Shown one piece after another: positions 48,705-63,154 of a stretch of DNA of 64,000 bases (position 1 is the stretch's first letter; each line of letters starts with the position of its first letter). The translations under genes were made by a program, and so were the position numbers. The notes under the pieces were generated by a model. That model was given only the letters and a program-made list of their open reading frames with translations, searched no databases and was not told the origin of the DNA. Source of the DNA: Gorsachius magnificus (lineage: Eukaryota; Chordata; Aves; Pelecaniformes; Ardeidae); the NCBI GenBank assembly GCA_034008185.1, contig CM067082.1, forward strand, positions 155,131,895 to 155,195,894, written 5' to 3'.

Positions 48705-51700
48705 TAATCCATCTCTGAGAAAAACAGTAAGAGAAAAACAGTTGCTTTGCTCATGTTAAAAAAATTAAAGTCTTTCACCTTTGTTGTCTTGCCCCTCTGC
48801 TGCAAAAGATGGTACTGAAAACTGGAGAGCATGAAAGGGCAGAAAGACTGACTTTTCTATCAGACACGGATTTTTGTCTTTCTTATGAATAATGCCCCTA
48901 TTTGAGTAAGACGAAAAGTTCTGAAATACCACCATCTGCACATAGACAGTAGAAAGTATTCCACAATCTGCTTGGATGCTTTAAATGCTACAGCAGGAGT
49001 TCTAAGGACCCTAAATTCAAAAGGACATTTCAATAAATGCTCACCCAAACTGATTTAGCATCCAAGGCATCCCAGACACCATAGGAGGAGGCAGGTCTTC
49101 TCCAGCTTTGTCTGTCTCAAGCTTTTCTGGTTTTGTGTCCTAGCCTATAGGTTAGACTTCAGCAAGAGGCCAACCTTGGTATGTGGGATTTGAACACATG
49201 TCCAAGGAGCAGACTTCAGGGACAGTGATAGTTTAGTGCACTTCCCAGCTCTGTTGTATGCTGCTGTGTGAGCAACCATGAGCAAATCAAGGGTCGGAAG
49301 GGAGTAGTCAGAAGTGAACTTGTCAATGTCCCAGTCATCATGTTCCTCAACTAGGAGACAGTTATGGGGCTGCAGTTCCTGCTGTCTTCATTACTCCACC
49401 ATCATTTACAAAAATTCATGAGGAAACCTTACAGAAAATGGTTCTCCCAGATCCTCAGTGCAGGAAACTTCTCCATTCTCTGAATGCCACTTTCCAAGGA
49501 GCACCAACAGAAGCCCTGGAAAAGAGGCCAAAGCTCATGAGACACACAGGATGAGGTTATGCTTGCCCTTGATTTAGGGCAGAAGCCTGGACTCCCTACC
49601 TTGGATCTGAAAGAGCAAATACTTTATGGTATTGATTTAGGGGAAAAAAAAAGCACCTCAGGTTCTGTGAACTGTCTTCTGAATGGAACTTCAATGCCTC
49701 TTGAAATAACAAGATGTCCCTGTCAGTTGGTTGCCCAAAGTGAGACAATATGAACATCCTTCAGATCTTCAGTTTCACTCTACCTTCTGGCCACAGACCT
49801 GGTGGGGCTTAGCCCCATGCTTAACCCATCTGAGAAGCCGACAACTCTCCGTGCTCAGTGTAGAGTGTTTGGCTGCACTTTTCTACAGAGGTATGCTGCA
49901 AACAATCCTCTTTCATCTTGTTAGATCTTAAAACCTTTGAGCAGCACATTGTCAACATCCTTTTCCAGCACGGGTGCATTTCTTTTTCATTATCGCTGTC
50001 CATTCCTGACCTGAGATGAGTTAGCTTAGGAAAGCTGAAAGCTGTCTCCTTTTGTATGTCTTCTCAAAGTGAGAATTATTTGTCTTGGAAGCAGACCATG
50101 TTATTCTCTCCGTTTTGGGCAGGGGTCCATCCACTGAACTATCAGTAACCTAGCAGCTAAGATGGCAGAGCTCACGTGCTGCAAATCAAGAGTATTTTAC
50201 TGCAGCTCGGTTAAAGAGAGGGTAGTCAGAGATTTAGTATAGTTCAGTGCCAGAAAAAAATACATGCACATAAGTTTGGACCTTTCTGAAAAACATTATT
50301 TTTCACAGTTCATATTATTATATCTAGCTGAAAGATTACAGAAGGGTTAGTGTATATGTTATTAGAAACAAAGCATCAGCCTTCTTACTTCTCAGGGTTC
50401 TTTTAAGAAGCCCTGCTTATTCTATTATTATAATGATATATATGCATGACAAGTAGAATTTTAATACTGTTCAATATGAAATTCAAAAGAACACAGTGCC
50501 AAAAAACAAAAAAAAAGAGGAAAAATAAATCAGAACAAGCTTAAATTTTTATACATGTTCTCATTTAGAAAAAAACCAGGATGGTCTTGTGGTTAATTTG
50601 TGACATTGGATTAAATAATTAAAAGACATTTATACAGTTTTCTAATACAACAAAATTCATATTCATTTCAGTACTTTTCACACTCCAAAATATCAGGGTT
50701 TAAGCAGGTTTTTTTTCCTGGTCTCTCTAGTCAACAGAGGCAGATGTTCCTCCAGGTGAGCCAGAGTTAGATTAGGTGCCTCTTCTCATTTGATCTCTGA
50801 GGGAGCTTCTATTTTTCTGCGCAGACCAGGCAGTTTAGCCACCTGCCTTGGGCTGCAAAGATAGCTGGGATTAATATTCCCAGCTGCCACTCCACAGGAG
50901 GACTAGATTATTATATAGGAAAAATTAAAAGATCATGAAGTGCTGAGATCAGGAAAGATGGAATACAAACTGCAAACCCATGCACACTGGATAAGATTCA
51001 AGTACCCAAACTGGAGCCATTTAAAGTTATCATGTTTAATGTGAGCTGGATGTCTAGGTACAGCGTACAGTCAGCATAGACAGGTGGCATCTCCAAAGGA
51101 GGAGTCATCTCTCCTATTACAGACACTTAGATTGGAACGGGGTAAATAGTCTTGGTTTCATCAGCTCCAGAAAAGATCAAGGGTCAGTAGTCAGGATTGA
51201 ATAATGACCCCAAACTGCCCATGTCACTAACGTGATGGAAAGGCTTTGGTACAGGTTTGATCCTTGCTTTCTCTCCTGCTCTCATGCAGTACCCACACAT
51301 AGTTTGGAACCATTAGGCAGAAAGATCGAGGTGGACAGGTATGGGGGGAAGCGATGGGGATGCAAATGGTACCATTGCAGCTCCCCACAGGGATGCAGAA
51401 AGGCACTGGTTCATTTCATATGCTGGCATGGAACAGCTGCTGTGAAAATGGCAATAAAAGAACAGTAACATCTAAATTTATATGATACCCAGGACTAATC
51501 ATTAACCCACTTTGCAGATTCTTGTTTGTTTCCCTGTAGCGATTGCGCCTTGACGGCAACATGAGGAAGCAATAAATTACACTAAAATTACTTAATAATT
51601 GTCAATAATTAATCAAACTAACAAACTATTTTTCCAGGCTCCACTGGAAAAATATTTGATCCCTATTAGCCTCATTTTTCCTTCATCAGTTGGAAATATA

Positions 51701-51947
51701 AGAGTTTCTTTCTACAGTGTATTTTGTTTCTAATTTCTATGAACATCAGTTCTTCAGGGAATGGGCATACGGCACCTGGCATGACAAGGACCTGGAAATT
51801 GATTTAGTTTTCTAACTACTGCTGCAGTATACATAAAGAAGCAATACTAGTGATGGTGTTGGCAGAGGTGATAGCCCCTGCAGAGCTGGATTACATATTT
51901 TCCATATGGGGCAGATTTATTCCATTTGCCTCATTGATTTGTTCAGT

Positions 51948-51965
51948 CTTGTATGCAAATACAAG
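51948..51965. repeat. 7-bp inverted repeat containing an octamer motif
   Basis: CTTGTAT (51948-51954) and ATACAAG (51959-51965) are perfect inverted arms around GCAA, and together include ATGCAAAT. A diverged copy of the same 17-19 bases follows directly (agtcttgaatgcgaataat). Confidence 0.5.
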
Positions 51966-54448
51966 TCTTGAATGCGAATAATAGGAATCTGATTTATGAT
52001 TTTGCAGAACGGAGAGAAGTCTTTACCAACATACCCATTTAAGAAAACCCCTGGCAGGAAATCTGTGGCTTAAATACACTCTGGCTGCATAATTGCCCCA
52101 AAACCTCAGAAACCAGTGCTATCTGGTTGTGCCTCTTCTAGTATACTATGGCTACATCTGTCCTAGTAAATCAAGGAGGAACAGGGCCCATTTTCTGGTT
52201 CTTAGGCCAAGCATCATGCAGAAGCCCTTGTCTTTACAACTGAACTCTTTCAACAACCAAACCAACAATGCCAAATACAAACTGCCTGTTGGGAATGACC
52301 ACTGTAGTGCTGTAACTTCTGAACCATGGCCAGGAGTTGCTTTGGGGAGTGCTGCTGGAGGCTGCTGGCCCAGAGGGCTATTGCTCACGCCGAGGACAAC
52401 CTTAAAAGTTTACAAATATACCAATAAAGTTACAGTTCCTTGAAATATTCCTTGCCTCTGTTTAATTTGCTTGTATAGACATAGCTCTGTGAGAATGTAT
52501 TTCTTGCAATAGAGTAAGCAAAACCGTGTTACTTGGTACGTGGGATAAGTATTACAGATCCCAGGTGTTTTGATCCATTAATATATAATTTGGACATTTC
52601 TTGCTTTTTTATCAGAAAAATCAAAATAAAATTAATGGCAAATGTTTTGCAGGCATATGCTAGCTTACATACACAAGTATTAAACCATAGCAGCTGAGGA
52701 CTTTGATGAAAAACAGAATTCTTAGCGGCACCAGACTGATTTTATGCCAAGCAAAGGCAAAACCGCAAAGCTTGCATTTCGCAGTTTGAAAGAACATGAA
52801 GCACATAAACTTAGAAGCGGAAATTGAAAGGAAAGAGTAAAATGGGTGATTCCTGTACTTGCTGTATTTCAAACACGCTCAGATTTCTCTTTAAAAATAT
52901 AAACTCCACTTGAGCCCTAAGTGAGTGAATGCAGTCTGCTCTAGATCAAAACGGATGACTGTGATGATATTTTCTGGCCTTAACATCAACAAATCCTTTA
53001 AATGCAGATTTCCACGCAGAGCCTTTGCAGCTCTTTCTCTCTGTTATGGGTCTAGCCATTGAATGGCTTTTCCATACAATGAATTTCCTATGGTGGTGTT
53101 TAAAATCACAGAATTTACACATATACTATGGCACTTGTTTACACTTCCTGAAAGAGATTTAACAAGTCATGACATGACGAGATTGCGGGTTTTTTTTGTT
53201 GGTTTTTTTTTTTTCCATAAGTCACTGTGTTTTTCACCTGACTGCAGTTCCTCAGTTAGATTGAGTTGAAAGTACCTGCTCTTGTCCAGTTTTGAAAGCT
53301 AAGCCATCCTGGGTGTAGCTCATTCCTGTGTAAAAGTCTAGAGGAGAATGCAAATCTCAAGGAGTAGAATTGTGTCTGACCAGTAAGGGTAGCACTCCTC
53401 CCACCTAACCTTCCATATCTAAATGTAAAACAGCTACGGGTTTTCTTTTCATGGCCATGTCACCTCATAAAGAGATTGAACACATTTTGCCTCGTATCTG
53501 GTTTCTAAGAGGGCACATTTGGTGACTACTTATATTTGCATATGTAGTTTTCAGATGCCTAAATTAGAACAAATAAATCCCACATACAGTGGACTAGAAA
53601 CCTCAGAAACCGGCTGAGTTTGAAGAGTGTGTTTTATAACTGCTAAATTGAGACAATGAGGAGAGGAAGGAAAGAAGGGAACTGCTCTCCAGCTGCCTCT
53701 AACTCAAACCCTTCTTCCCTTTTACCTGGCTTTACCCATTATTCTTAATGCTTCCAAAATGATTTCAAACCTTTTTATGGCTTCTGTTCTCATTCAGCCC
53801 AGTCATGACTGTCCCACTTGAGAAAAGTGGTGGAAACACAAATGGCTGAATTTCCAAGACATATTTTTTTCTGAGGAAACTAAGCTCAGAACACTAGACT
53901 TAGCTCAAAATATTTCTCAGCTTTTGCCTTTTCTCACATACTTCTTATGTCCACCATTTTAATGCAAAGTCCTCTAGACAAGAACATCTCTTCTACAGGT
54001 TTCTTTGAAAACCATACACTGAGTCTTTCATAGGATCACAGCTGGTAGAAAGTTGTGAAGGAAAAAGAAGATAGTAAAACCACCTTGCCAGGTGTCTTGG
54101 AAGTAAACACAAAGGATTATTTTTTCCTCTTATTAAGAGGAAATAATCAGGGATGTCTAGAACTCTTGAAGATGTGGAAGTAGCAGACAATGAAATTATC
54201 CAGTGATTTTTTTTTTTTCTATCGAATTAGTTTACACAAGACTGTAATCCTAAGAGAGATGGGAAAGGAAGTAAAAAGAGCATCAGGAGAAACCCAGGTG
54301 TTTGTACAATGAGTTACAAATCCTTGACCTGAGATAACTTGCAACTGGACATTGACTCAAGACAGACAAGCTGTTTCATTTTTCCTGATTTTTTGTTGGA
54401 GGCTAAGGGGATTATTCAAACACAAATGCTCAGAGGTGTATTACAGAC

Positions 54449-54470
54449 AAAAAAAAAAAAAAAAAAAAAA
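54449..54470. repeat. Poly-A run of 22
   Basis: An uninterrupted A run followed by CAAAACAAA. No retroposon body is recognisable upstream. Confidence 0.88.
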
Positions 54471-54707
54471 CAAAACAAATTCTGTGGCAAAACCAAATAT
54501 CCTGTATTTCATGCAGAAGTGGTTATTGTCAGGTGTGAGAATCACCGTAGCCCAGGTGTTAATGGAATAAAGCACCAGATGTGTCAATGCTAAAATATTT
54601 TATTGTACATAAATTAGCAAGTAGGGGAGAACAAAGGTAGGCATGATATCTTTGCTTTGTCTCCAGTTTAAATGTGAAACTATGTCCCCCAAATGGTGAA
54701 CCTAACA

Positions 54708-54732
54708 GGCTCAATTAAGATCTAATTGAGCC
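54708..54732. repeat. Perfect 10-bp inverted repeat
   Basis: GGCTCAATTA (54708-54717) and TAATTGAGCC (54723-54732) flank AGATC. Pairing extends one more base outward. The arms carry TAAT/ATTA homeodomain cores. Confidence 0.7.
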
Positions 54733-57700
54733 TTTTTATGAATTTTAAAGAAATAGTCTTTTGCCACTTCCCCACAGAAGACTCATGGACCATAAACAGC
54801 TGCTGCCATCATTAAAATGTGCTGAGAGGCATCTGCTTTCTCTGGGTAGCATTTTTATTGTGTTTTACATGCTATTAAGCATACAAAGGGCTCTGGATTT
54901 TAAATGATTAAGAAAATATATTTAGAAGTTAACACATTTATTTTTAAAATAGAAGTGAGATCTTTATGCGTCAACTTGTCGGCAGCCCTACTACCTCGAT
55001 CCATCATGGGAGAGTATTCTTACCCTATAATAGCTTCTAATTAAATTTCTTTTTAGTGCAAAACGCTTCAAATCCATGCTTGTTCTTAACCATGTCAGAT
55101 CTGTCAAAATACATGAAGGTTTGATGGGATTAAATCTAAAGCAGCATTGCACAGAAGGATGTGTCACAGATAGAAATGTATTTCTGCCTTGTAATATGGA
55201 CAGATACAAAACATTCTTTTTATGGTGTCACGCTGCTTTTGAGCTCACTCAAAACACTGCTATGTCCAGCAATGTTCATAGCGTTAATGATTTTTTTGTG
55301 ACTGAGTAATCATTTTCTTCATATAAGTATTTTTATAGACACCTGCTGTTCCGTTGTGTTCTGTTTATGATGCCATAGAAATTACTCTGAAAATAAAATG
55401 AAATAAAAAATTATGTTAACAGGAAGAAATTGGAGACTGAGAAATCCAGAAGACACAAGCAAAGTGCATCCCTAGGTCTGAAGTAGAGAGGTGGAAGATA
55501 CTCATTGACTCATCTGTTTCATCTCTCTACGAAGTGTAGACATACTAACGCAAAGGTGGAGGAATGGGGTTGTTTAACTCAAAGGCTGCAAAAGTAGGAC
55601 AAAGTGAAGATTCTTTATAACAAGCAGGTTAATCGAGTGGAGTATCTTCTAGGTAGGGAAATCTCATATTGGTCTACAGCTGGCTTTGAGATAGAGTCAT
55701 TGAAGGAATTCAGATTCAGATATTAAAATGCAAGTGTCTGAATGGGGGGTTTTGCAGGTGAGCCTGGTCAATAATCTCCCCTTACAGACTGGAGATCTAA
55801 CTGGTGCCATTAGTGAGATCCAAAGAACCATTCCTTTTAATCTACAGCAAAGACCAACATTTGTTCATTAATTAATTTAGTCATTAATTCTCTCCATTGA
55901 CTATATGGCCTTGATTTTCATTGAGAGTAGTGGCCACTGGGGTACTTAGCTCAAACACAGAGAGTTAGCTGAATCACATCTTTAAATCTAAGTGTCTGAA
56001 TCTGGATCCAGGTGACTTTGCTTCACCTGTCCTTTCAACCTCATCTTGTTTTGCCTTATCCACTTTCATTAAAAAGGTCCTGAGGGCAGGCTTGCCCTTG
56101 CTGTGTTTGTTGAAGTCCTTGTTTAGAGCCAAGCTCACCAGCTCTGGCTGGGCTCTTCAGGTGCAACCAGACAGTAAAAACCTTGTTTAGCCTAGTTTTT
56201 AAGAAAAATTAGTACCTAGTGATATTTTTCTCAAAAACAAAACTAATGAAATGTGGGATTTCCTTGAAATTGATCTCAAACTAGGAAAAAGAAAATTTCT
56301 TGCAAAGGTGAGTCACACTGTAATGGGGAGTAACTTGCACTTGTTAGAAATGAAGAGGCTTGGGGAATTATTTGCAAGAACTCCTCAGCTGATTTTTTTG
56401 ACAGGGGATGCTTTATTAACACAGCTGACATGTAATGCTCCTTCATCTCTTCATCATGCAGAGAACCTCAGGACAGGGACATAGGTCAAGAATGACTTTG
56501 CAATTCAGATGGCTTAAACAGCTGCTTACAACATGCTTGAAGTCAGATTTTTCCATTATTCAATACTCTACAGAAAGCTTTGGTTGACATTAAGAACCTG
56601 TATTTATTTTGAAGCTGATGTGAAGGGCAGACACCTGAATGATTGTTCCGAACTGTTTATACGAGAAGTCCAAAAATATATCTTGATGAACACCCAAATT
56701 AGAAACCTGGGAACAATTATCTTTTTGCATCCATACTGTCACCTTGCAGCCAACATGCTTTTTCCCTGTATTGAGGCTGTGCCCCATTATTATTTATTAG
56801 CTGTACTGCAGAAACGCCCTGAAACTCCAGACTGAAGTCACTTGTGCTAAGTGCTGTAAAACCATAAATTAAGAGACAGTTCTTGTCCCAAAGAATGAGT
56901 TGTCTAAAAATTAGATGTTCTGGTAAAAACTGTGTGAAGAGGAAGGGCCACAATGCAATTAATTCTTTTCCTCAAGGTGAGCCAGCAGGTGAAAAGCAAA
57001 AGCAAGGATGGAACCCAGATGTCTCCATCCCTGAGGCAGTTCTAGACCTGTATCTAATACAATATTTATCAGTTTACATTCCTGTGGGTCAAATCACTTA
57101 ATATCTTCATGGCTTCTCTATATAATAAATAAAATAAAAGTTTAAATGTCAGTATTTTTATTTTCTTCTGTAACATCAGAAGAAATAGTCCTCACATAAA
57201 AATTAAAAATAAAACAAAACCCAACCCCCTGACTCAGGGATATTTCCTGTAGAAAAATAACATCATATAAATAATTAATTAACAAATATTTTTATTAATA
57301 ATGCTAATAAATAATATAAAAATAACCAATGAAATAGCATTTAATTTATTGATTATAGTCTCCCTCTATTTCAGGGGCATAACTGAAAATTTTGAAAAGG
57401 AAGAACAAAGTTCTTGGAAGAACAAATCATTCCTGTTTTTATGTAATTACATGAATAACTGATATGTACTGAGAGCACTATTTATCAATATATAGTTATA
57501 TGCAGACACTATATATTAAAAACTGAAATCCATGCCAACATATAAAGAGAGAAAGGAGATTAAAATAAACATCAAACTTAGGGTTTTCTGTTTTTTTTCT
57601 TGCAAATTTCAGGGGGTTTATAGTTTTTATTTTAGAATACAGTGTTAAAACATTTTTTTAATTCCATTTAATTTTTTTCCCAGATTTTTTTTTTGCAAAC

Positions 57701-60700
57701 AAGAGGAAATAGGAGCCTATTCAATCATGGATTTACAGTTGTAATTTTGACCTGAAATGTATAACAACGCGCTTTATCTGGGTTTGACTGCTAGCACTTT
57801 TCATAAGCCCACTGAACATCTTCAATCAGATAATGTCATTGCTATGATATCAAGGACTCAAAGAGGCATGAAATGGCATTTGGGGATTTAAAAATAGCAT
57901 CATTGCTCTTGTTTTCCAGTTTCACTCTTTTACTATCAAATCCAGACCACTCTCAAATGTAAACAATGCTACAAAAGCCAAACATTCATAAAGCATTTTA
58001 CAAGCGGAAATAAAAATTATAGCTATCATCCTCTGTGAGTCTTGTTTAAGATGATCTGAATTTGCTCCTGTATTTTCAATGCTGTATACAAATTTGTAAT
58101 TAGGCTATGATAGTTAATCAATCACTAGAACAGCACAGATGTCAGTGCATAAAAACTCAGGGGGTTGAGATATGTCCCAGAAGCCTTTAAACCAATTTGC
58201 TTTTTATTGGTGAAAGGGAAAAAAAAAAATCAAGATTTACTTCATTGGGTTGGTTGAGTTATAATGGTGTTGAACTGATTTGAAGCAAAATATAACCAGG
58301 TACATAAAATCAATCAAGCAGAATAAAGAGCCAACCTCTGGATAAACTTGTTTCTATTATATCCAGCCCATTAAAAATGGGATAACAATGATATAATAAA
58401 GTTAGAAGAAATATGACCATCAGGGTAAGGAAAATATTGACTCTTCTTAAGTGTTCTCTTCCTGGTTGGAAAGATGGCAATTTAGAGATATTATAATTAC
58501 TAAAGTTAACTAATGCAACCCCAAAAGTTTCATACTGTAATGACAACAATTTTTTAAACTGTAAAAAATTGATGTACATTATATTTACCTTTTCCAGTAG
58601 AGATGGTAAATCAGAAAGACAGACTTTAATATGGAATTAAACAAAAAGCACACAGAAACCTAATCAGGCAGGCACGCCAAGAACACACTGGTCTTATTCC
58701 TTGTAGGCTACCCTCATATTTCTGAAGAAAGGGACAACAAAAATGTTCCACATGTAGCACAGGAAAGTTTTATACAGTGCTGTGACTGCATGGATGAACA
58801 AAGTCCACGTTACACTTGCTCTTCATGTCAGGTCAATATTCAGGGAAAAAATGTTTGTGTCATCACATGAGGCAACCAAGACCATGTTAGTCAGAGGAGG
58901 GTGGATATAAAATTAGTCACTGAGACATCATGCATTTTTCAGAAGGCTGAATTTAACAGAACTAAAGCTATGTGATAATCTAATCTTTTTTTTTTCTTAA
59001 TATGTTCTCTAAAGAAAGAATTCTCTAAGAAGAATATGGCTTTTTAATTTTTTTACCTTTTTCTTCAGTTTTTTAAAAGGTAGTTTAGCTGGAAAAACTA
59101 GATTTACCCTGGAAATTGACTAAATATTTCATATAAGGTGAAGGTTTTTCTCATGTCCAGTAATATAGAAATATAGAAAATTAAATACAAAGTAAGAAAT
59201 ATAAATGTGATTATAGAACTTAGCTAGAAAATAGAATTTAAATATAAATAGAAAATAATATAACACAACCATGCATATTTAGGAAGAGAATTCTGGTATA
59301 CAGAATAAAAGGAAAAGACAGAAAAAGAAGAAAATATGGGGGAAGAAAATTTTAGGAAATCTTTCTAACAACTCATATTTAAGATAGCATTCAGCAGTTT
59401 TACCTTCAAAGACTTAAAAGTTTGCTGTCTGAGTCTGAGCTAGTCACCCATGGATCTTTAATTCCGAATGGAGAAAAATCAATGTATTTAGGTGGATGAA
59501 ATCCATCCCAAATGTCCATGTTTCAGCTCAGCTGCACTTTTCTGAAATTAGGAAGGAGAAAGATAGCATCGCTGGCCGCAGAGCCTGGCCTGCAGGATTG
59601 TACCCAGGAACTCGCTTTAAACATTTGTTAATCTCCATTGTTTTAAAACCATCTGAAATGCTGACATGCAGCAGGAATTGATTGCCACTCTCTCACACAA
59701 GGTTATTAAGAGAAATTAGGATTCTCTAATTTGCTCACTGCTGCACTTATATTCACTATATCTGACTCATCAAGTGCTGTTTATCTTAAAATCATCCCCC
59801 CAAAAGCAGCATGGCTCCTGTCTTCTCTTTGCGCAACGAAGGCAGTACAGAAATGTGTCTCAACACTTATTTTCAGCAGGCAGCTCTGTTGGGCCACGAT
59901 TTCTCAGAGCAGGGAAAGTGTTTGCTTTTGGAATAGGAACACTTTGCAGGTGTGGGAAGGCCACTGGTAGTCCTCAGGAAGGTGTCGCCCCAATGAAGGT
60001 GGTTAAAGTACCTTCCTCTGGCTACAAAGCCAAGAGATGGGGACTCCTTGGGGTGAAGCCCCAGTTGATTCCGGTGTGGATGAGTATTTGCTAGGCAAGT
60101 AAAAGGCCAATGACTCTTGTGCAGCCCATGTAATTTCCTTGAGAGTTCCTGTTTATAGGAACTGCCATATTTTAATTGCTATCTAGGGCTCTGCTGGCTT
60201 TATCTATGTTTTGATATATACTGTTGAAGAGTCATGCTGTCTTTCCACTGCACCCTGGGTAAAACGAGCTCTGCTGGTGTACACAGGGGTTTGCTGGAGA
60301 GTGAGAGGGCTGGGAAGGAAGGGAGGGAGCCATTGTGGAAGTAACATCCTTTCTGTGCTGGTGGGAAATGTAAATTCAAGGAAGGAGTCATGTACCCACA
60401 CTCTGCTGTCTCCCTAGGATTCCTTTGTCATCAGAGATGAATATTGGGTCCCTCTAGAGCATGATCCGCATAATCTGCTACCCATCCTGGCAGGAGATAA
60501 ATTGCCTGTGGTCAGCAACTGCCTATTCCTAGTTCCTGTTTCTTTGGGTTGACTAAGGGCCCTAGGGTGATGAACTCCATTTTAGACATCTAATATTTAT
60601 ACTTCTAATGATGACACAGATGAATCTCAGCCTGAGTCAAAGCAAAGAGTTCCCTTTTCTTCTTCACAGTGACGGTAACAGCCTATCCCAGCAGAAAATG

Positions 60701-62093
60701 GGAGATTAGATGAGGTCCACCCCCAAGCCTGTCTTGTAAATGTGGAAGTTTTCAGTGACCTTTGTTTTGTGACATCTTCCCCTGGATTAAACATCACTGC
60801 ACTCTGAAATTAGCTCTGGATTTATTTCCTTTTTGCTTCCTTTCTTGGTGTTGAGCGTGACCTTAAATGTTGCACTCAAGTCCATATTTATGTTCTGCAC
60901 GTGCTGGCAGTCAGCTGCATCAGGCTTAGACACAGAAAACCTTTCAGTGCCTGCAGGATACAAATGCCACAGATGGATGCTGACTGCAGGCAGTCCACAG
61001 GTTTACTAGGGGTAGCTTATGATATAGGCACAGTATGTGTGGAAAGTTTCTCCAAAATCCTCTGTCAGACCAGTATGGACACCGCTGGGCTGACATCTGC
61101 AATGTAGACTACCCCTTCTGAGATCTTAGCCTCTCTGTGAGGTCCATACAGATCCAGTCACTGAGTTTCAGAGTGTGATTACTCTTACCCTGAAGCAGAT
61201 ACCTAAAGCAGATTAAGTGAAGCATGGTCCAGAATTAACTCTTTCCTTTCCATCAATGTACAGGGAAAGTAGGACAATTATCCCACTGCAGAAAATTGCT
61301 ATCTACAGTCACATTAGGTAAATGTCCCTTACTCTGATGGACTTCACCCCACAAATATCCCCGATGACTAAATTAAAGCTGTTCATGCTGCATTGTGCTT
61401 CTTGGAAACCGGTAATTGGCCATGACATATTGAGACCTCTATACCTTAAAAGAAAAGGCAATCAGCTAAAATTATTGAAATTCTCGCACTTACTGACATT
61501 TGAGAAAGCTGAAACCAATCCAGAAAACACTTCAGCTCAGTGTATTGATTTGCTTCGGTCTGCAATCCTGACAACCTGTTAGCAAACACTTTATACCCCG
61601 TATACCTTCACTGGGCTTCGAATTAGCAACTTAAATACTAGGCTGTAACTCTCAGTCACTACATGTTTAGTCTGGTCCGAATATTCCATCTGCCTTCTCT
61701 GAATTTTGGCTGAATGTTAATAATTTTAATTGAAAACATACTTACGGGCTTTAATTATTTACTCTGAATCCCCTGAGAAAAAGACAATTTAATCTTGAAG
61801 AGTCTTTATGGACAGTGAGCATGTCCAGGAAAACTGATAAAACCTAATAAGCAAGAAGTGTCCTGCAGATAATTGGGTGGGTTTATGTATAGGGTTTTTT
61901 TAATATCTCTGTAAAATGTACAAATAGTGGATTGTTTTATTTTGCTTTTATTTGGCAGTCTGTATTCAAATGGAAAAACTTTTCATTTTTGTCCCTTACT
62001 TCAACATAAGCAAAGGCAGTGGTAGAAGAGTTTTATCTTGTCTTGGGTGTGAAATCAGACAAGAGTTCAATTCACCAGCTGGATGTAACATTC

Positions 62094-62117
62094 TGTAAAT
62101 CTTATGTAAATCTTATG
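62094..62117. repeat. Short tandem duplication TGTAAATCTTA
   Basis: TGTAAATCTTA occurs twice in tandem, followed by TG. Confidence 0.7.
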
Positions 62118-63126
62118 ACTGAAAGACATGGAAAAAATTTAGTAAATTTCTTTTAAGGTTTTTTTTAAAATTTCATAAGATCCCACTAATCAGTACACTT
62201 CTACCCTCTTCAAAATGGCATAGACAGGCAACTCTAGGCATTGACTCCTCCTGGACATCTCTCTTGCAGCAGGATGAATCTCTCTCCACTGATTAGAGAG
62301 ATAACTGTTAGAGGTTTAATGTTAGATGACAGCAAATGCCCAGAGCCAGTGCCCACGGATCAGATAAGCCTGTTAAAAACAGTGTTTTCCACAAAAAAAG
62401 TGCTAGTACATGATGCTACAGTCAAGATTTCAAAGCAGCCTATTTGTATTTTTATTAATCTCAGAGGTTCCCAAACCTGTCATTTTTGGAACTGAAATCA
62501 CTTCCGCATGGTATCTGTCTGAAAGAGAGTCAACTTTCTTTTTTTATCTGGAGCAAAATCCCTTCAGACCCTCTGAAGTTGAGGATAGGTGACAAACAAA
62601 TACAAGTTTGCCATTCTCATGTTAAAAAATAATAAAATATCAGAGCACTTTTCCCTTCATTTCAAATATAATGGATCTTCTGGACTTAGAGATCTATTAA
62701 GTGCCTGCGACCACAGTGCATCACTCTGCTTTTGAGCTAGGGTACTGATATGGACACGAAGGCCATACAACGGCAATATCACTTATTAAGAGACTGTATT
62801 TAAGGTACCACACTAGTATCAGCCCTCTTTGGATTTTGGACAGGTAATTGAATCTGTGCTTCATGCTGCTTCACTCTAACCATCTGAAAGTTGGTACTTG
62901 AGATATCCCTCCCAGGAGAAAAGTATAGCAGCCTGAAGAAGATGCTTCATCTTATCTGATGGGTGTCTCATGTCCTCCCTTCTGACTACAGGACTATCTC
63001 AGACTGCTTACCAACTATCTGGTGGCCAGAGTAATCTGAGGTAAATCTCATCCTCTGGGCAAGAGTATGGCAAGACCTGATCTGACCTCGCCTGTGCTTA
63101 ACTGAAGCTTGGGGAAAGCAGGGTGT

Positions 63127-63154
63127 ACAGGTACATCAGGACAGGTACATCAGG
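63127..63154. repeat. Perfect 14-bp tandem duplication
   Basis: ACAGGTACATCAGG occurs twice, directly adjacent and identical, indicating a recent slippage or duplication event. Confidence 0.85.

Larger units (their letters stand above)
47656..56000. other. Unique AT-rich DNA, no gene seen
   Basis: No gene was recognised. It holds homopolymer tracts (48281-48306, 48688-48704, 54449-54470), an octamer-containing inverted repeat at 51948-51965 and a 10-bp inverted repeat at 54708-54732. The homeobox-core-rich block at about 51570-51640 (several ATTA/TAAT sites) is a possible conserved non-coding element, unproven. Confidence 0.45.
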